Below, in pieces: positions 10,482 to 22,708 of a stretch of 64,000 nt of DNA. The notes below the pieces were generated by a model, which did not search any database, was not told where the DNA came from, and was given only the letters and a program-made list of their open reading frames with translations. Origin of the DNA: Calliopum simillimum. Its lineage: Eukaryota > Arthropoda > Insecta > Diptera > Lauxaniidae. A program made the translations under genes and the position numbers. Numbering within the stretch: the stretch's first letter is position 1; each line of letters opens with the position of its first letter. The stretch spans positions 38,414,101 to 38,478,100 of the forward strand of contig OX638371.1 in NCBI GenBank assembly GCA_951812925.1, given 5' to 3'.

Positions 10482-11286
10482 CCCTTGTGCCGCGTCTAGA
10501 TTCTAATGGAATAATATGGATGAAGAAAGTGTCTATTTGAATCTATTTGGATCCATACAATCCAGACCACGAAACCTCTTTAATTTCAATCTAATGGATT
10601 GAATTGGATTTGAAAAATAAAAAATTAACTTATTATTCAAACAATGTTTTCACTTTAAAAGTGGTATTTACTTGAATTTTATAAAGTGTAGTAACAAAAA
10701 ATGTTTACATAAACTTAAATTATAGGATTAGACTGAATTGACATTGATCACTTTTTTCTAAGTGCATACTTGTATTGAAAAGGATTCAAATGGATTGGAG
10801 TCGAACTTTAATTCCTGTGAGAAATACCACAATCCCAGGAAACCACGATACTGTTCATCTCCTTGATGATCACAAATCAACCATTCATATTCTCTGGACT
10901 TAAAAGCATTGACCTGATTCTGAATCCAAATCCATCTTGAATTTAAGGTACACAATTCTGGATCAAAATCTGGATCCAGAAAGATTGATAGTCTGCGTCT
11001 ATTTGAAACCATTCCAATCTTTCGCAACAATCCATATCCCCTGGATTAAAATGCATTGATCCGATTCTGAATCCAAATCTATCCGAGAAATCTGGTACAC
11101 AATTCTGGATCAGAATATGAATTCAGATAAATAAATAGATTGCGTCTATTTTCATCCATTTCCATCCTTCGTAAATGGATTGATCCGATTTTTAATACAA
11201 ATCTATCCGAGAAAGCTGGTACATAATTCTGGATCAGAATGGATTGTTAAAATTTAATCCATTTCAATCCAGACGCGGCACAAGGG
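10482..11286. mobile_element. Non-autonomous TIR element with internal repeats
   Basis: A perfect 16-bp inverted repeat CCCTTGTGCCGCGTCT (10482-10497) / AGACGCGGCACAAGGG (11271-11286) encloses 805 bp. The interior has three tandem diverged copies of about 135-140 bp marked by 'gattctgaatccaaatc' (near 10915, 11054, 11188) and many 'ggatt/aatcc' motifs in both orientations. No convincing target duplication and no coding capacity. Superfamily unknown. Confidence 0.7.
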
Positions 11287-11878
11287 TTGGTTAATAAGAA
11301 TGAAACAAGAAAAAACTAATAAGCAAACCTTGAAGCTTTGTTATTAACTAAATAACACTACTCCCAATTTTTCACTAATAATTTGGAAAAGTTTATTTTT
11401 TTTTTTTAAGTGATTTTAGCCTTAATTAATTCCATTGCTTTTATTAATATAAATTTGAAATACATCATAGTCATCGTGAAATTCGTGTGATGTAATTTAT
11501 GGACAGCCCCTTGAACCTTGTCACTCCAGTTTTATCACATGAAGAGAGTGACAAGGGACAACTTGGTAGAACTATGATTTTTTTATTATTTCAATTAAAA
11601 ATGCCTTTGAAAAAATTCATATCTTGCAATGGCATGTGCGGGTCTTTTTTGCTTTCCTGCTGAGTAGACCATAACATTGAGATTCAGTGGTTTTAGATTC
11701 AATTTGTATTCCACTTTCAATTTTGTCATTGTTTTTAGACCTGTTTTATGTAAAATATTTACAAAGGGTTACAGAAAATAGTTTTCTTTGCGTCATTCCT
11801 AAGTACTACTTACATTTTAAACGGAAGAGATGAGGCAAGCATTTTTAATAGTTAAAAATTATAATTTTGAATGTAGTG
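11287..11878. other. Intergenic, nothing recognised
   Basis: AT-rich, no open frame of note and no repeat match noticed within the window. Confidence 0.5.
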
Positions 11879-12089
11879 ATAGCCTATTTCAACCGGAGAT
11901 TTATTTTGGGATTTACGTCTATTTTCAGATGAAGTTGACGTTTAATACATGCTGAATGCGGTGAGTTACGGCTAAATCACTTCATTAATCTTCTGTGGAA
12001 CTCACCTCATTAATCATGTATTAAGCTTCAAATTAATCTGAAATCAGCTGTAATTCATCTCATGAATCTCCATTGGAAACTGGCTATAA
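11879..12089. mobile_element. Longer relative of the 6787 MITE
   Basis: Begins GATAGCCTATTTCAACCGG and ends CATTGGAAACTGGCTAT, matching the TIRs of the MITE at 6787-6908, with the shared internal 'gacgtttaatacatgctgaa' type block present twice in opposite orientations. About 210 bp and non-coding. Confidence 0.65.
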
Positions 12090-12384
12090 GAAGTAATTAT
12101 AAAAAATTCATAACATCCAGAATGCCCAATCAATTTCAATGAATAAATTAAGTGCTCGGTGCGAATTACTATATCCACTAGGTCTCTTAATAACTGTATG
12201 GAATTTTTTGGATTTTGTAGGACTGTGCTATTGAGAATTCGTAAGCAAATGACAGTTAGAACCTTGTTATTCCGATATAAATTATATCAATATAACAGAT
12301 ACAGTTTTGTAATTTTTCTAGATTTAAAACGAACAGCTTGATTTCATTCCGGGGTTAGTGAGTTACAATATTTTCCTTCTCAGT

Positions 12385-13457
12385 GGAAATGTGCGCAAAT
12401 TATTATGGTTCCAAAACCAAACAAGCCAGAAAATGAGCTTCTTTCATATCGCCCTATAAGTTTGCTGTCGTCTTTCTCAAAAATTTTCCAAAGAATATTT
12501 CTTCGGCGAATGTTGCCACTGAACATCAATTTGGATTTAGATTGAATCACGGTACTGTGGAACAATGTCACCGTGTAATAAATGTGACTGCTGTATAAAA
12601 TCAAAAAACTATTGCCAGCTCCTTATTTTTTGTTAATAAAATCTTATTTGCACAATCGCTCTTCTTATCTGCAAACTCAACAAGAATCATCTAAGATGTT
12701 CAAAATTGCTGCTGGCATCCCACAAGGCAATGTGCTGGGTCCTGTCCTTTACACAATATATACTTCCGATATGCCTATTTCTCAAAATCTTATTATTGCA
12801 ACATACGCAGACGATACTGCAATTATTGCATCCAGCAAATCAAACATTGAAGCATCGCGTCTGGTACAAATGCATTTAGATAAGACTGAGAAGTGGCTTA
12901 AAAAATGGAATATTGAAGTAAATGCAACCAAATCAGTACATGTCACATTTACTATGAAATGAGGCGATTGCCCTAGTGTGCATATTGGTGGCTCAACAAT
13001 ACCACAAAGTAACGTGGTAAAGTATCTAGGCGTTCATATTGATAGAAGACTTACATGGAAACAACATATTAAAGCAAAAAGAGAGCATCTAAAGATAAAA
13101 AATAAGGAAATGTATTGGCTGAATGGTCCGAAATCTGAACTTAGTTTAGAAAATAAAGTTCTTCTTTACAAAACAATATTAAAACCTGTTTGGACTTACG
13201 CTATTCAACTTTGGGGTACAGCATGCAATTTGAATATAGAAATTTTACAGCGCTATCCATGGTTTATAACTAACGAAGATATACACAAGGATCTCCGTAT
13301 CCCAACCATCAAAGAAGAAATTAAAAAATTCAGCGACAGATATCTAGAATGACTTAACCACCACACTAACCCCTTAGCTATTTGCTTATTGGATGAAACA
13401 TTTGAAATCAAAAGACTAAAGCGATATCATATTTTGGATTTATCATTTAGATTTTGA
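12385..13457 (+). pseudogene. Jockey-type non-LTR retrotransposon RT remnant
   Basis: Broken reverse transcriptase. At 12385-12500 the frame reads WKCAQIIMVPKP..SYRPISLLSSFSKIF. After frameshifts, 12612-12962 reads GIPQGNVLGPVLYTIY and the catalytic YADDT. From 12978 it reads VVKYLGVHIDRRLTWKQHI, then YKTILKPVWTYAIQLWG. Past a stop near 13350 come PLAICLLDETFEIKRLKRYH and DL, typical of jockey-clade C termini. Several stops and frameshifts make it inactive. The EN domain and N-terminal RT are missing. Its RT differs from the RTE-like family at 2985. Confidence 0.8.
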
Positions 13458-13519
13458 ATTTGCTATAAATTGTACTTTATTATATATGTAATCAAAATGT
13501 CCTATCTTCTCTTCTTATA

Positions 13520-13585
13520 GGAGCTAAAATTGTATGTTTTTTTGTTTTTTTGTTTATTTGTTTTTTTGTTTTTTTGTTTGTACTT
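13520..13585. repeat. T-rich microsatellite (G T6-7)n
   Basis: Runs of six to seven T separated by single G; low-complexity sequence, possibly the decayed 3' tail of the adjoining jockey remnant read from the other strand. Confidence 0.7.
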
Positions 13586-13594
13586 ATTTCTGTG

Positions 13595-14745
13595 CCAATA
13601 TTTTTTCTCGAAAACGGCTACAGCGATTTCAATGAAACTTAGAATAGTGTTAGATATTAGCAAACAATAAAGAATGAGCTCGGTTTGAACTTTGTAAATG
13701 CTCACCAGAGGGCGTGGCACTGCACTAAATTTTAAATTTGATTTAGTCATAACTCGCAAACTATACAAGGTATTTGGATGAAATTTGGTGAGTGGGTATG
13801 GCTTAATATTGCCTTGTAACAGACAAAAAGTGAGTGGGATCGAAGAAGTGCCACGCCCACTTTTCAGCCCTTAAAAATTGCGATTCAATATTACTCGAAA
13901 ACGACTCCAACAATTTTTATGAAAATTTAGGAGATATTACTCCTGAACATAAGAATTCATATGTGATTCGCCGTTATATTGGGAAAACTCGTTGAAGGGC
14001 GTGGCACCGCCCACAAAAATATAAAACGGTATAAAAAGAAAACCAATAAAGCAAACATTCTGAAATTAACTGTGAGGAGCTTAATTGCAATAGGGCATCT
14101 CTGATTTGAAAGTGGGCGAAATATTGCCGTTGCGCATGGAACCTCCCATACAAGCAAAATACGTTAAATGCTATTTCTCGCAAATATTACAACGTATTTT
14201 AATGAAATTTGGTATGTAGGTACTACTTATCAATGTTTTGTAATTAACGAAAAGTGGGTGGGATCGAAGAAGTACCACGCCCCCTTTTTAACCATTGAAA
14301 ATTTTGATTCAATATTACTCGAAAACCACTCTAACAATTTTAATGAAAATTAAGGAGAAGTTACCACTGCAAACAAGAATTAATATGTGATATGCCCTTA
14401 TATTAGGAAAACTCGTTGGAGGGCGTGGCACCGCCCACAAAAATTTAATACGCTATAAAATGAAAACTACTAAAGCAATCTTTCTGAATTTAACTGTAGG
14501 GAATCTTCCTTTTTATGAGGCACCTACGAGCTGAAAGTGGGCAAAATATCGCAGGTGGGCGTGGAACCTCCCATACAAGTAAAACAAATTAAATGCTATT
14601 TAACGCAAATGGTACAACATATTTTGATGAAATTTGGTATGCGGATCTGGATCACGAGTATCTAAAGCATAACGAAAAGTGGGCGTTGTTCAATAATTGC
14701 CACGCCCACTTTTTTCCAAAATAAAAATTTTAGTTAATAACTCAT
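13595..14745. repeat. Tandem repeat with ~424-bp period, ~2.7 copies
   Basis: The marker GTGGGTGGGATCGAAGAAGT occurs at 13830, 14254 and, diverged, at 14679, a period of 424-425 bp. Each unit also carries 'actcgaaaacgactccaaca', 'gggcgtggcaccgcccacaa' and 'ggaacctcccatacaag' in the same order. It has no coding frame. Similar 'gggcgtggca' blocks occur in the Helentron-like copies and at 27690-27910, so the unit may derive from such an element. Confidence 0.85.
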
Positions 14746-15281
14746 GCACAAAAAAAAAAAAAATGGAATGAACTTCCGAGGCATGATGATACGATATTTC
14801 AGCCCCCATACAAGAGACGAAATATTTTGGGTGCGTGGCGTATCCCATTTATTTATTTTAGGTCATTCTATTTCTTTTAAAAAATTTGGAGTTCTTGATA
14901 TTTTTCTATACCATTCGATATTTTCCGAGTTTTTTCTTATTATTTTTCTCATCGGTTAATTTATCATTTTGAAAGCATTGGAGGTGAAAAGGTACGAGTT
15001 TCATAACAAAAAATAGCTATGAATAAAAACATCGACTAAAATAATAAGATCAGATTGTTGACCGAGCAAGGATCGGTCTCCAGGTACTAATTTTTTAAAT
15101 GTCGTATTTACTGGAGTGCGACAATTGCTGTTAATAGATTTACCTTCTAATTAATTTGCTTATTATCGTAAGATAGATTGCAAATAAATACTTACATAAA
15201 AAAAAAAAATCTTATCAAACCTCTACCTTGTAAAAATTGATAATTGAGGAGTAGCCGTACCACAGGCCCTTTGTAGCAGTA
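14746..15281. other. Non-coding; start of a repeat shared with 56565-56800
   Basis: No gene. From about 15215 the sequence 'cctctaccttgtaaaaattg' begins a repeat also found at 56577, here interrupted by two insertions (15282-15440 and 15519-17379). Confidence 0.45.
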
Positions 15282-15440
15282 CGAGGCAAAAATAATGTAA
15301 ATATGAATTGGGTGACATTTTGTTAGAAATGATTGTAGCTGTTTTCACGAAAAGTTTACTTAAAGCTGTGGAATTTGTAGCATTAAATTGAAAAAATTAT
15401 ATCGGTCAAATAACCGATGTATGACATTACTTTTGCCTCG
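15282..15440. mobile_element. 159-bp MITE, TIR CGAGGCAAAANTAATG
   Basis: CGAGGCAAAAATAATGT at the left is matched by ACATTACTTTTGCCTCG at the right end. It lies inside the repeat shared with 56565-56800, whose copy there lacks this segment, which supports a real insertion. No coding capacity. Confidence 0.5.
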
Positions 15441-15518
15441 ACAAACTCAAGTTTTTTATTTTACAATTTCAAAATGCTATAATGCAGTCAATTTTTGAAA
15501 TTTTCCTATGACCGAGAT

Positions 15519-17379
15519 TAGAGCGCCCATATGTGCAAAATTCTGATTTTGCTTGCTCCCCGTCCATTTCCTGAAATTAGAGGTCAAAAAAATAAGATCT
15601 CAAAAAAAAATTTGGAATCGGTAGTGGAAAAAACCCAGCCGGTTTTCGATCAAAGGTCGAAAAATTGACTAAAAAAAGGGAAGTCGCTTTGATTGCCCGT
15701 TACTTCAAAACTGTTAATTTTTTCATAATATTTTCAGGACAACTTTTGTAGAGCATGACTAGGTCAACATTATTTTCTTAAAAAGTTTTGTTCCAAAAAT
15801 TAAATTTGTTGTTGTTTCGGTACAAAAACTTAAATTTTTTAAGAAAATTTTCATGACTTTTTTTCTATAAATTGGTTTTTTGTAATTTTCAAAGGGTGGA
15901 ATATTTGTTCTGGAATTCTAATATTGTAAAGAATTAAATGTTAATTAATTAATAAGAAAAATTACAAAAAAATATTAGTTTTTAAGGAATGGAGGCCGTT
16001 TCAAAATTGAAAAAAAAAATTTATTTTTTTATTTTTTCTTAATTTTTAATTTGGAAAAAAACCATTTTAGTAGTCATATTTCCTAAAATAATTTGAGATT
16101 GCTGAACACGAAAATAGCATTTAATTTCGTTTAGTGCGTTTTTAGGCTGTTCCAGCAAAGAAAATCGAAAATTTCGAATTTCGTGCACGCAGCTCAGGAA
16201 AAAATTACAATCAAGTTGTCAAGAACTGCACAAAGATGTGAAGTTACACCTGAGCATTTACTGAATAAGAAAAAAAAGTTTTCAAAATCGGTTCATGGCA
16301 TGGTTTTCAAAATGAGGTCGAAAAACGGTATTTAAAAAAAAACGACTACAAACCAAAACCAAAATAGTCATTTTAGATGTATGTAGTTATTAATGCTGAA
16401 TTCGAAATTGGACGCCAAATTGCTGTATCACTTATGGTTTGTGAGATATCTCACCCCTAATGTTCAAAAAACACGGTTTTTGAGGTTGTGTAGAACACGC
16501 ATTAAATCGTTTTGGTCTGTTTTATTAAATGCGTCATTTAGTACTGTTTTTCTTCTTCAAAATGAGTTCTAGAATGCTCTTGTATGAATTTTTTTTAAAA
16601 AGTTATGACCATTTTAAAATAACATTATAAAAGGTATAGTAATATAGCAATTGCTATAGAAAATCCATACATGATTTTTAACTTTCATGATGTCATTTTA
16701 AAATGATCATAACTTTTTGAAAAAAAGTCGCACAAACCCATTTCATAGCTCATTTTGAAGACAAAAAGCAGTTCTAAATGATGCATTTAATAACAACTAG
16801 CAATGCGTTTTGTTGCATCCAATAAAGTAGCGATTAAAAGAAAAAAATTAGAATAGTAATTTTTTTCCAACATTGAGACCGGCTCCATACCTTAAAACAT
16901 AATATTTTAAAATAATTTTTTTTTGTTGAATTTATCAACATTTAATTCCATGCAATATAAGAATTCCAGAACAAATATTCCACCCTTTGAAAATTACAAA
17001 AAAAAACAATTTATAGAAAAAAAGTCATGAAAATTTTCTTAAAAAATTTAAGTTTTTGTACCGAAAAAACAACAAATTTAATTTTTGGACCAAAACTTTT
17101 TATGAAGATAATGTTGACCTAGTCATGCTCTACAAAAGTTTTCTTAAAAATATTATGAAAAAATTAACAGTTTTGAAATAACGGGCAGTCAAAGCGACTT
17201 CCCTTTTTTTAGTCAATTTTTCGACCTTTGATCGAAAACCGGCTGGGTTTTTTCAACTACCGATTCCAAATTTTTTTTTGAGATCTTATTTTTTTGACCT
17301 CTAATTTCAGGAAGTGGACGGGGAGCAAAAAAATTCTCAACTTTGCACATTTCATACAATATATCTTGTGGGCGCTCTA
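15519..17379. mobile_element. Palindromic hAT-like non-autonomous element
   Basis: An 1861-bp element bounded by perfect TIRs TAGAGCGCCCA and by a perfect 8-bp target duplication ACCGAGAT (15511-15518 and 17380-17387). TIR start TAGAG fits the hAT pattern YARNG, and 8 bp is the hAT duplication length. The terminal arms are about 480-500 bp long (15519-15994 and about 16862-17379) with small differences. A second inverted repeat lies inside, with arms near 16494-16620 and 16681-16820. There is no transposase. The related copy of the flanking repeat at 56565-56800 has an unoccupied site. Transcription would give a long hairpin. Confidence 0.85.
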
Positions 17380-17387
17380 ACCGAGAT

Positions 17388-18976
17388 ATAACTTATTCAA
17401 AATAGTATATCTTTTTAGAAAATGCAAAAAAAAATATTTTGTAAAGATAAGATCGCTTTTCCTGTGGAAGGTCACATTTAATGAACACTCATATTCATGC
17501 CTTTTATTTTGCCTTTTTCTATATCTTTTTTAATTGCAATCGTTTGCAAAAGATAAGATGGAGACGTTTTATTTTGGCCTTATTCACCCCTTGGAGTAAA
17601 AGAATCATACAATATTTCAAATTGTAAGCCATTTGTTAAAAAGAAAAAAAATCAGGTACAATTCGGTGGCTACTTATTCCTTGATCACCACCTCATTAAG
17701 GAAACTAACCATCTATCCAAAAACGCATTTGTTTGCTAAGATAAAGCTATGCCTTGCCAACAAAATTTTTTATCTTTTTATATTAATATCTTTTTTAATA
17801 AACAACAAACGAAAATCAAATAAATTTTTGATCTTTTTATAATACTCATATACCTAATGAAAAAATAGTTGAGGCTTATTTTCGTTTGATATCTCGTAAA
17901 CTAAAACAGAAATAGCCATAAATAAATGTATACGTTTTGAAAATGTTTTTGTGTCTTTATCAACAATCAGATCATAAAAGTGTATATCGCTAAAGTATAT
18001 TAGAAAATAAGTACATAAATATGACTTGTAGGTAGCTGCAAAAAATTAGAGATTAGGTACTAAGGACTAAACAGACAGGTACTAAAGTCTATAATTTATA
18101 TGTCAATGGCTGTGATTAGAGAGATTTCAGCATATGCATATGTATATTAATATATCAAACAAATAAAAAACAATTTTTTCTATTGACTAAACTAAACGAA
18201 AATAACATGCTTAGAACTCGTAAACTGAAATTTTGTTGGCACGCAAGCAGGCAACACTATACATAGTTTTCTACCTACACAATTAATGATAGGAGATTAG
18301 ATTTGATGTATGTATGTAGCATATTAGAGAGCGATATACAAGTGTGCAGAGAGAGAAAAAGAGATAGAGAAGGCATCGTGCTCGTTATCAGTAATTAGAA
18401 CATGAGTATTGTTTTTGAGTTATAGCCTTAAAATTCTCTTTTTTGTTTTTTTTTTTTGTCTGTGCCAATTTTTTTATTTGATATCTCATAATACTTTTCA
18501 GATTTTTGATATGTCTATCTCTCTGAAGTGTTATGTACTAAAACTATAATCACGCGAAACCAAAAAATTATAAAGAAATGTATTTAGTAAGGTATTCTGG
18601 TTGTCATGATGGTTTCGAGAATTCTACAAAAGAATGGCATGCTAAGTAATTACGAGTGCATAATTCCCTACTTACCATAGTTCGGAAAATTGTCTGAACC
18701 ATTATTTTTAAGAGTATTTAATCAGGCATTTTTCTTGCAACGTCAGTTAAATTTTGATAGTTTCCAAAAGTAATATATTCGTTGAAGTTAAGGTGGCAGC
18801 AAAATGAGTTATTGAAATATGCTCACGGTGCACCCATTTTTTTGCTGAAATCAATAGTCCTAAACCTCCTGAGTTAAATGATATGCTTTTTAGAATCGAA
18901 AGCATTGCACTTCTTTTTTTCATGGGCATAATGGGTTAATAAATAGTTTTCATAGATTTTCTAAAAAAAAGTAAAA
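17388..18976. other. Intergenic, no gene recognised
   Basis: 17388-17480 continues the repeat shared with 56700-56790. The rest is AT-rich with short frames (17633-17842, 18747-18929) lacking any protein-like feature. Confidence 0.5.
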
Positions 18977-19616
18977 CTAGTAAGGTTGTTACTTTTGGCC
19001 TGGCCAAACATTAAATACCTTACACAGCAGTATTTTGAAAATTTTGCTTATATGGGAAGTGCCACGCCCTCTTGTCTGATTTTATCCAGTTTTTGCCTAA
19101 AGCTTGCATTTAGTGTATGAGTCAAATATAGTTCGATTATCTCAAAAAACGCTTTCAATACAGCGTTTTGTAGCTTTTGCTTGAATGAGAGGTGCCACGC
19201 CCTCTTTCCCGAACTCACCCAGTTTTTTTTTAGAGCTTATGCTTACAATTCGTAGTATTTATGTGTATTTTGGTTGCATTATCGTGAAAAATACTCCAAA
19301 GTGGCACTTTGAAGATATTTTTTGTATGGGTGATAGGCGTGTCCATTGACCGATTTCACTCATTTTCAATCCCCCGGGCTAACTTTGACGATGGAGGCTG
19401 TGCACCAAATTTCATTGAATTATCTTGCTTAGTTTTCCCAAAAAATGTATTTCCACACACAGCCAGCCAGCCAGCCAGACAGACGGACATGGTTATATCG
19501 ACTCAGGAGGTGACGCTGATCAAGAATATATATATACTTTTCTAAATCTGTCACGCCTCCTTCTCTGCGTTACAAACGGAAGGACAAAGTGAATATACCC
19601 TGGGTGTAGGGTATAA
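18977..19616 (-). mobile_element. Helentron/DINE-1-like element, copy A
   Basis: Read on the minus strand it begins TTATACCCTACACCCAGGGT. It then has the block CCGTTTGTAACGCAGAGAAG, a CCAG/CAGA microsatellite core near 19460-19490 and diverged ~125-bp internal repeats with 'gccacgccctc'. It ends with the hairpin TTTGGCCAGGCCAAA followed by 'agtaacaaccttactag' and T. A palindrome just before a CTAG/T end with no target duplication is the Helitron/Helentron 3' signature; a microsatellite core is typical of DINE-1-like members. Non-coding, non-autonomous. Confidence 0.75.
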
Positions 19617-19621
19617 AACAA

Positions 19622-20189
19622 GTAAATCAACCAGAAACCAAAATAGCCATTTTCAATTTACTTCTCGATGCTGATTCCAAATACGGTCTCAAAATTGCTA
19701 TACCTCATATCCTTGCTTAAAAAAGCTAAAAACACGGTTTTTCGCTTTTTTTTTAAACGATATAACAAGACTAGGTTATTTGAGCTATAATACGGGATAT
19801 GGTGGTTGAAAGTTTCAGTTTTTCTCTTCAAAACTCAATTTTAACTATATCGATATCTTCTTTTTCCTCTGAAATACCGTAAACTGAAATATTTAAAAAA
19901 CGTGTTTTTTCAACTTTTTAAGATATATCTCCAAGAAAAAAAAGATACCGGTAAAATTTAATTTCCGTTTTGAAGAGAAGGCTGAAGCTTTGAACCACCA
20001 TATTACATTTCATAGCTAAAACTAACCTAGTCTTGTTATATCGCTTCAAAAATAGCAAAAAACTGTGTTTTTAGCACTTTTTAGTTAGGATATCTCAAAA
20101 ACCACAAGAAATACAGCAATTTTGAGGCTGGATTCGAAATCAGCAACGACAAATATTTCAAAAATGGCTATTTTAGTTTTTATTTGACT
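19622..20189. repeat. 568-bp palindromic element
   Basis: The arm from 19622 ('accaaaatagccatttt..') is the reverse complement of the arm ending at 20189 ('aaaatggctattttagtttt'). The arms meet near 19900, so almost the whole element is palindrome. The inner arm sequences include 'acaagactaggtta' and 'tagtcttgttatatcg'. Related single-arm fragments occur at 16345-16500 and at the window start. No coding capacity. Confidence 0.75.
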
Positions 20190-21619
20190 AAATTATTTTT
20201 AACTTTCCTTATAAGATCTATAAAAGCTATCTACTAACTTATTTTGCCCATAAAAAAAGTGCCAAGATTTCGATTTTAAAAAGCATATTATTTTACTCAG
20301 GAGACTTAGGACTATTAATTTCAGCAAAAAAAAAGGAGCACCCTACGTCGTCCCATTAAGATATCTTGGTTGAACACCGTGTGCTCACAATGGTCCATTT
20401 TTCAAAATGTCGTAACACAGCCCGAATTGAAAAATGTATTTTGAATGAAAAAAGTCGTTCCGTAGTTTGAGGGTCGTTGAATTCAAATCAGGCCTCAGAA
20501 TTGTTCTATCATGTCAAGTTTTTTAAATATCCTAACCTAAAAGTGCAAAAAACGCTATTTTCGCGAAAAAATTTTTGTCAAAAAACTGTGTTTAGGATCT
20601 TTAATTGCAAGTCTTTTTCTTCCGAATACCGAAAAAACCTTAGTTCATATGTAAAAAGTAATGTGATAAGAAATGTTCACTGGAAAATGGGCAGTGGTAC
20701 GCCCGTTTAAAATAAAATGCTTTATTTTTAAAACAGTTTGATATTTAAGCTCTTGTTATGTAGAAGCCGTTTAATGCGCAAACCGACTAACTCCATAAAA
20801 CAAAAAGTAGAGAAAAACTATAAAACATTGAACGTCATTTTTTAAATAAAGTCTTCTTATTCAGCTGTGTCAGCTCTCGTCATTGACGTATTCTGAAGTA
20901 TTCATAGTAACTATGTTTAATATGAGGAATGCATTTAGCAGAAATTGAACCAAAATTTCTTCTGAAATAACCTTTTTATTAGCCAATGGCCAAACAAATT
21001 ATGTCGATTAATAATGGCAATTGCTATCATTTTGTACATTTATTAAATATATAAGCTATGACTTAACCAAGTACTTTGACACTTAAATTTTAAAAAAAAC
21101 TCTAATTTCAAAAATTTGACTTTCACCTTTTTGTAATTATTTTATATGTAGCTAAACACGCAGAACTTACCTATCAAAAACAAAAAAAAAAATTTAAATA
21201 TCTTTAACGGTTATGATTTTTTCCAATGAGAAAACTCTAAAGGGACCACTGTGCGCCACTGCACTTTCTGCCTTATTGTTCTAAGTCTCTCATATGTTCT
21301 TAATGGGGTTTGTTTTGTTGGTATAATTGTGTTTTTTGAGTTTTACGAACCAGTTCTTTTTCAATTGTATTTTAATTAAAACATTAAAAATTCGATTTTG
21401 ACGAAGCACGCCAACAATATCAGCAACTTTTAAGCTGCAGTGCTTTAAATATTTGTACTTAAATTTTAAGAAAACCCAGAGTAAATCTCAAAAATACAAG
21501 GGGTTCATTCCTATATGTCAATGATGTCAAGAAGATAGTTTACATGATCCTTTATAAACTGTTATTATATTTAAAAGGATTTTCTTTTGCTTATTCACGG
21601 AGAAAAATGAGTGTCATAA
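20190..21619. other. Intergenic, no gene recognised
   Basis: AT-rich with stops in all frames. Frame 20477-20710 has no recognisable domain. Diverged 'gggcagtggtacgccc' near 20690 suggests old repeat material. Confidence 0.5.
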
Positions 21620-22138
21620 TTATACCCTACACCCAGGGTATATTCACTTTGTTCTTCCGTTTGTAACGCAGAGAAGGAGGCGAAAAGTATATATATTCTT
21701 GATCAGCGTTACCTCCTGAGTCGATATAGCCATGTCCGTCTGTCTGGCTGGCTGGGTGGCTAGCTGGCTGTATGTGGAAATACATATTTTGGGAAAACTA
21801 AGCAAGATAACAATGAAATTTGGTACACAGCCTTCGTCGTCAAAGTTAGCTAAATGCAACTTTTGGAGTATTTTTTAATAACGATGCAACCAAAATACAC
21901 ATAAATACTACAAATTGTAAGCGCAAGCTCTAAGCAAAAATTAGGCGAATTCGGACAAGAGGACGTGGCACCTCTCATATAAGCAAATCTTCAAAACGCT
22001 ATACTGAAAACATTTTTTGAGATATTCCAACCAAATTTCACTCAAATACTAAAAACTATATATGCAAACTCTGAGAAAAAACTGGGTGAATTCGGACAAG
22101 TGGGCGTTTGGCCAGGCCAAAGGTAACACCCTTACTAG
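21620..22138 (+). mobile_element. Helentron/DINE-1-like element, copy B
   Basis: The best-preserved copy. 5' end TTATACCCTACACCCAGGGT at about 21620, then CCGTTTGTAACGCAGAGAAG, a CTGG-type microsatellite core near 21740-21770, internal diverged repeats, the 3' hairpin TTTGGCCAGGCCAAA near 22110, and the end CACCCTTACTAG followed by T. Same family as copies at 18977, 29655, 60511 and 62308. Confidence 0.8.
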
Positions 22139-22177
22139 TTTTTACTTCTCTGGAGTAGTAATAAAATTAAAGTAATT

Positions 22178-22430
22178 TACTATTGTAATTTTTTAAAGAG
22201 TTATTTAATAACCGAAAATTTATTATTTTTAAATTATAAAATTAATAAATAAATTTAACAAACTTAAACTTGTATTATGTTATTATATTTGAGTTAAAAA
22301 CAGTTAATAAAAGACGTCCTCTCAACGGCAAATTTTAAGACTAAAATTTAATTTTGATAAATTTTTTTGTTTTTTTTTTTTTAATTTAAAAACAATAAAT
22401 TTTCGGTTACTAAGCAATGCCTTACAAATT
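22178..22430. repeat. AT-rich imperfect inverted repeat
   Basis: TAACCGAAAATTTATTATTT near 22208 is matched by the complement of 'aataaattttcggttac' near 22395-22415. Arms are about 50-60 bp and the interior is T/A rich. Possibly a MITE. Confidence 0.5.
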
Positions 22431-22708
22431 TACAATAATTAAAATTAAAACGTAACCATAAAAAAAAACTTTAATAAAGTAATCAACACTAAATTTCCGT
22501 AATGCAATATTTATTTACAAATATAATATAGTAATATAATAAAGTAATATTTACTCTAAATAGCCTTCATTTTCTAAACGTAAAATAAATTATGCTTTCC
22601 GCCAAAAATTTTAATTACCATATTTACTTTATAATTCTAGTAAAAATATTTATGTTTGGACAGACATTTGCTTAATATATGTACAAATTGTATACGTCTT
22701 CATCATAT

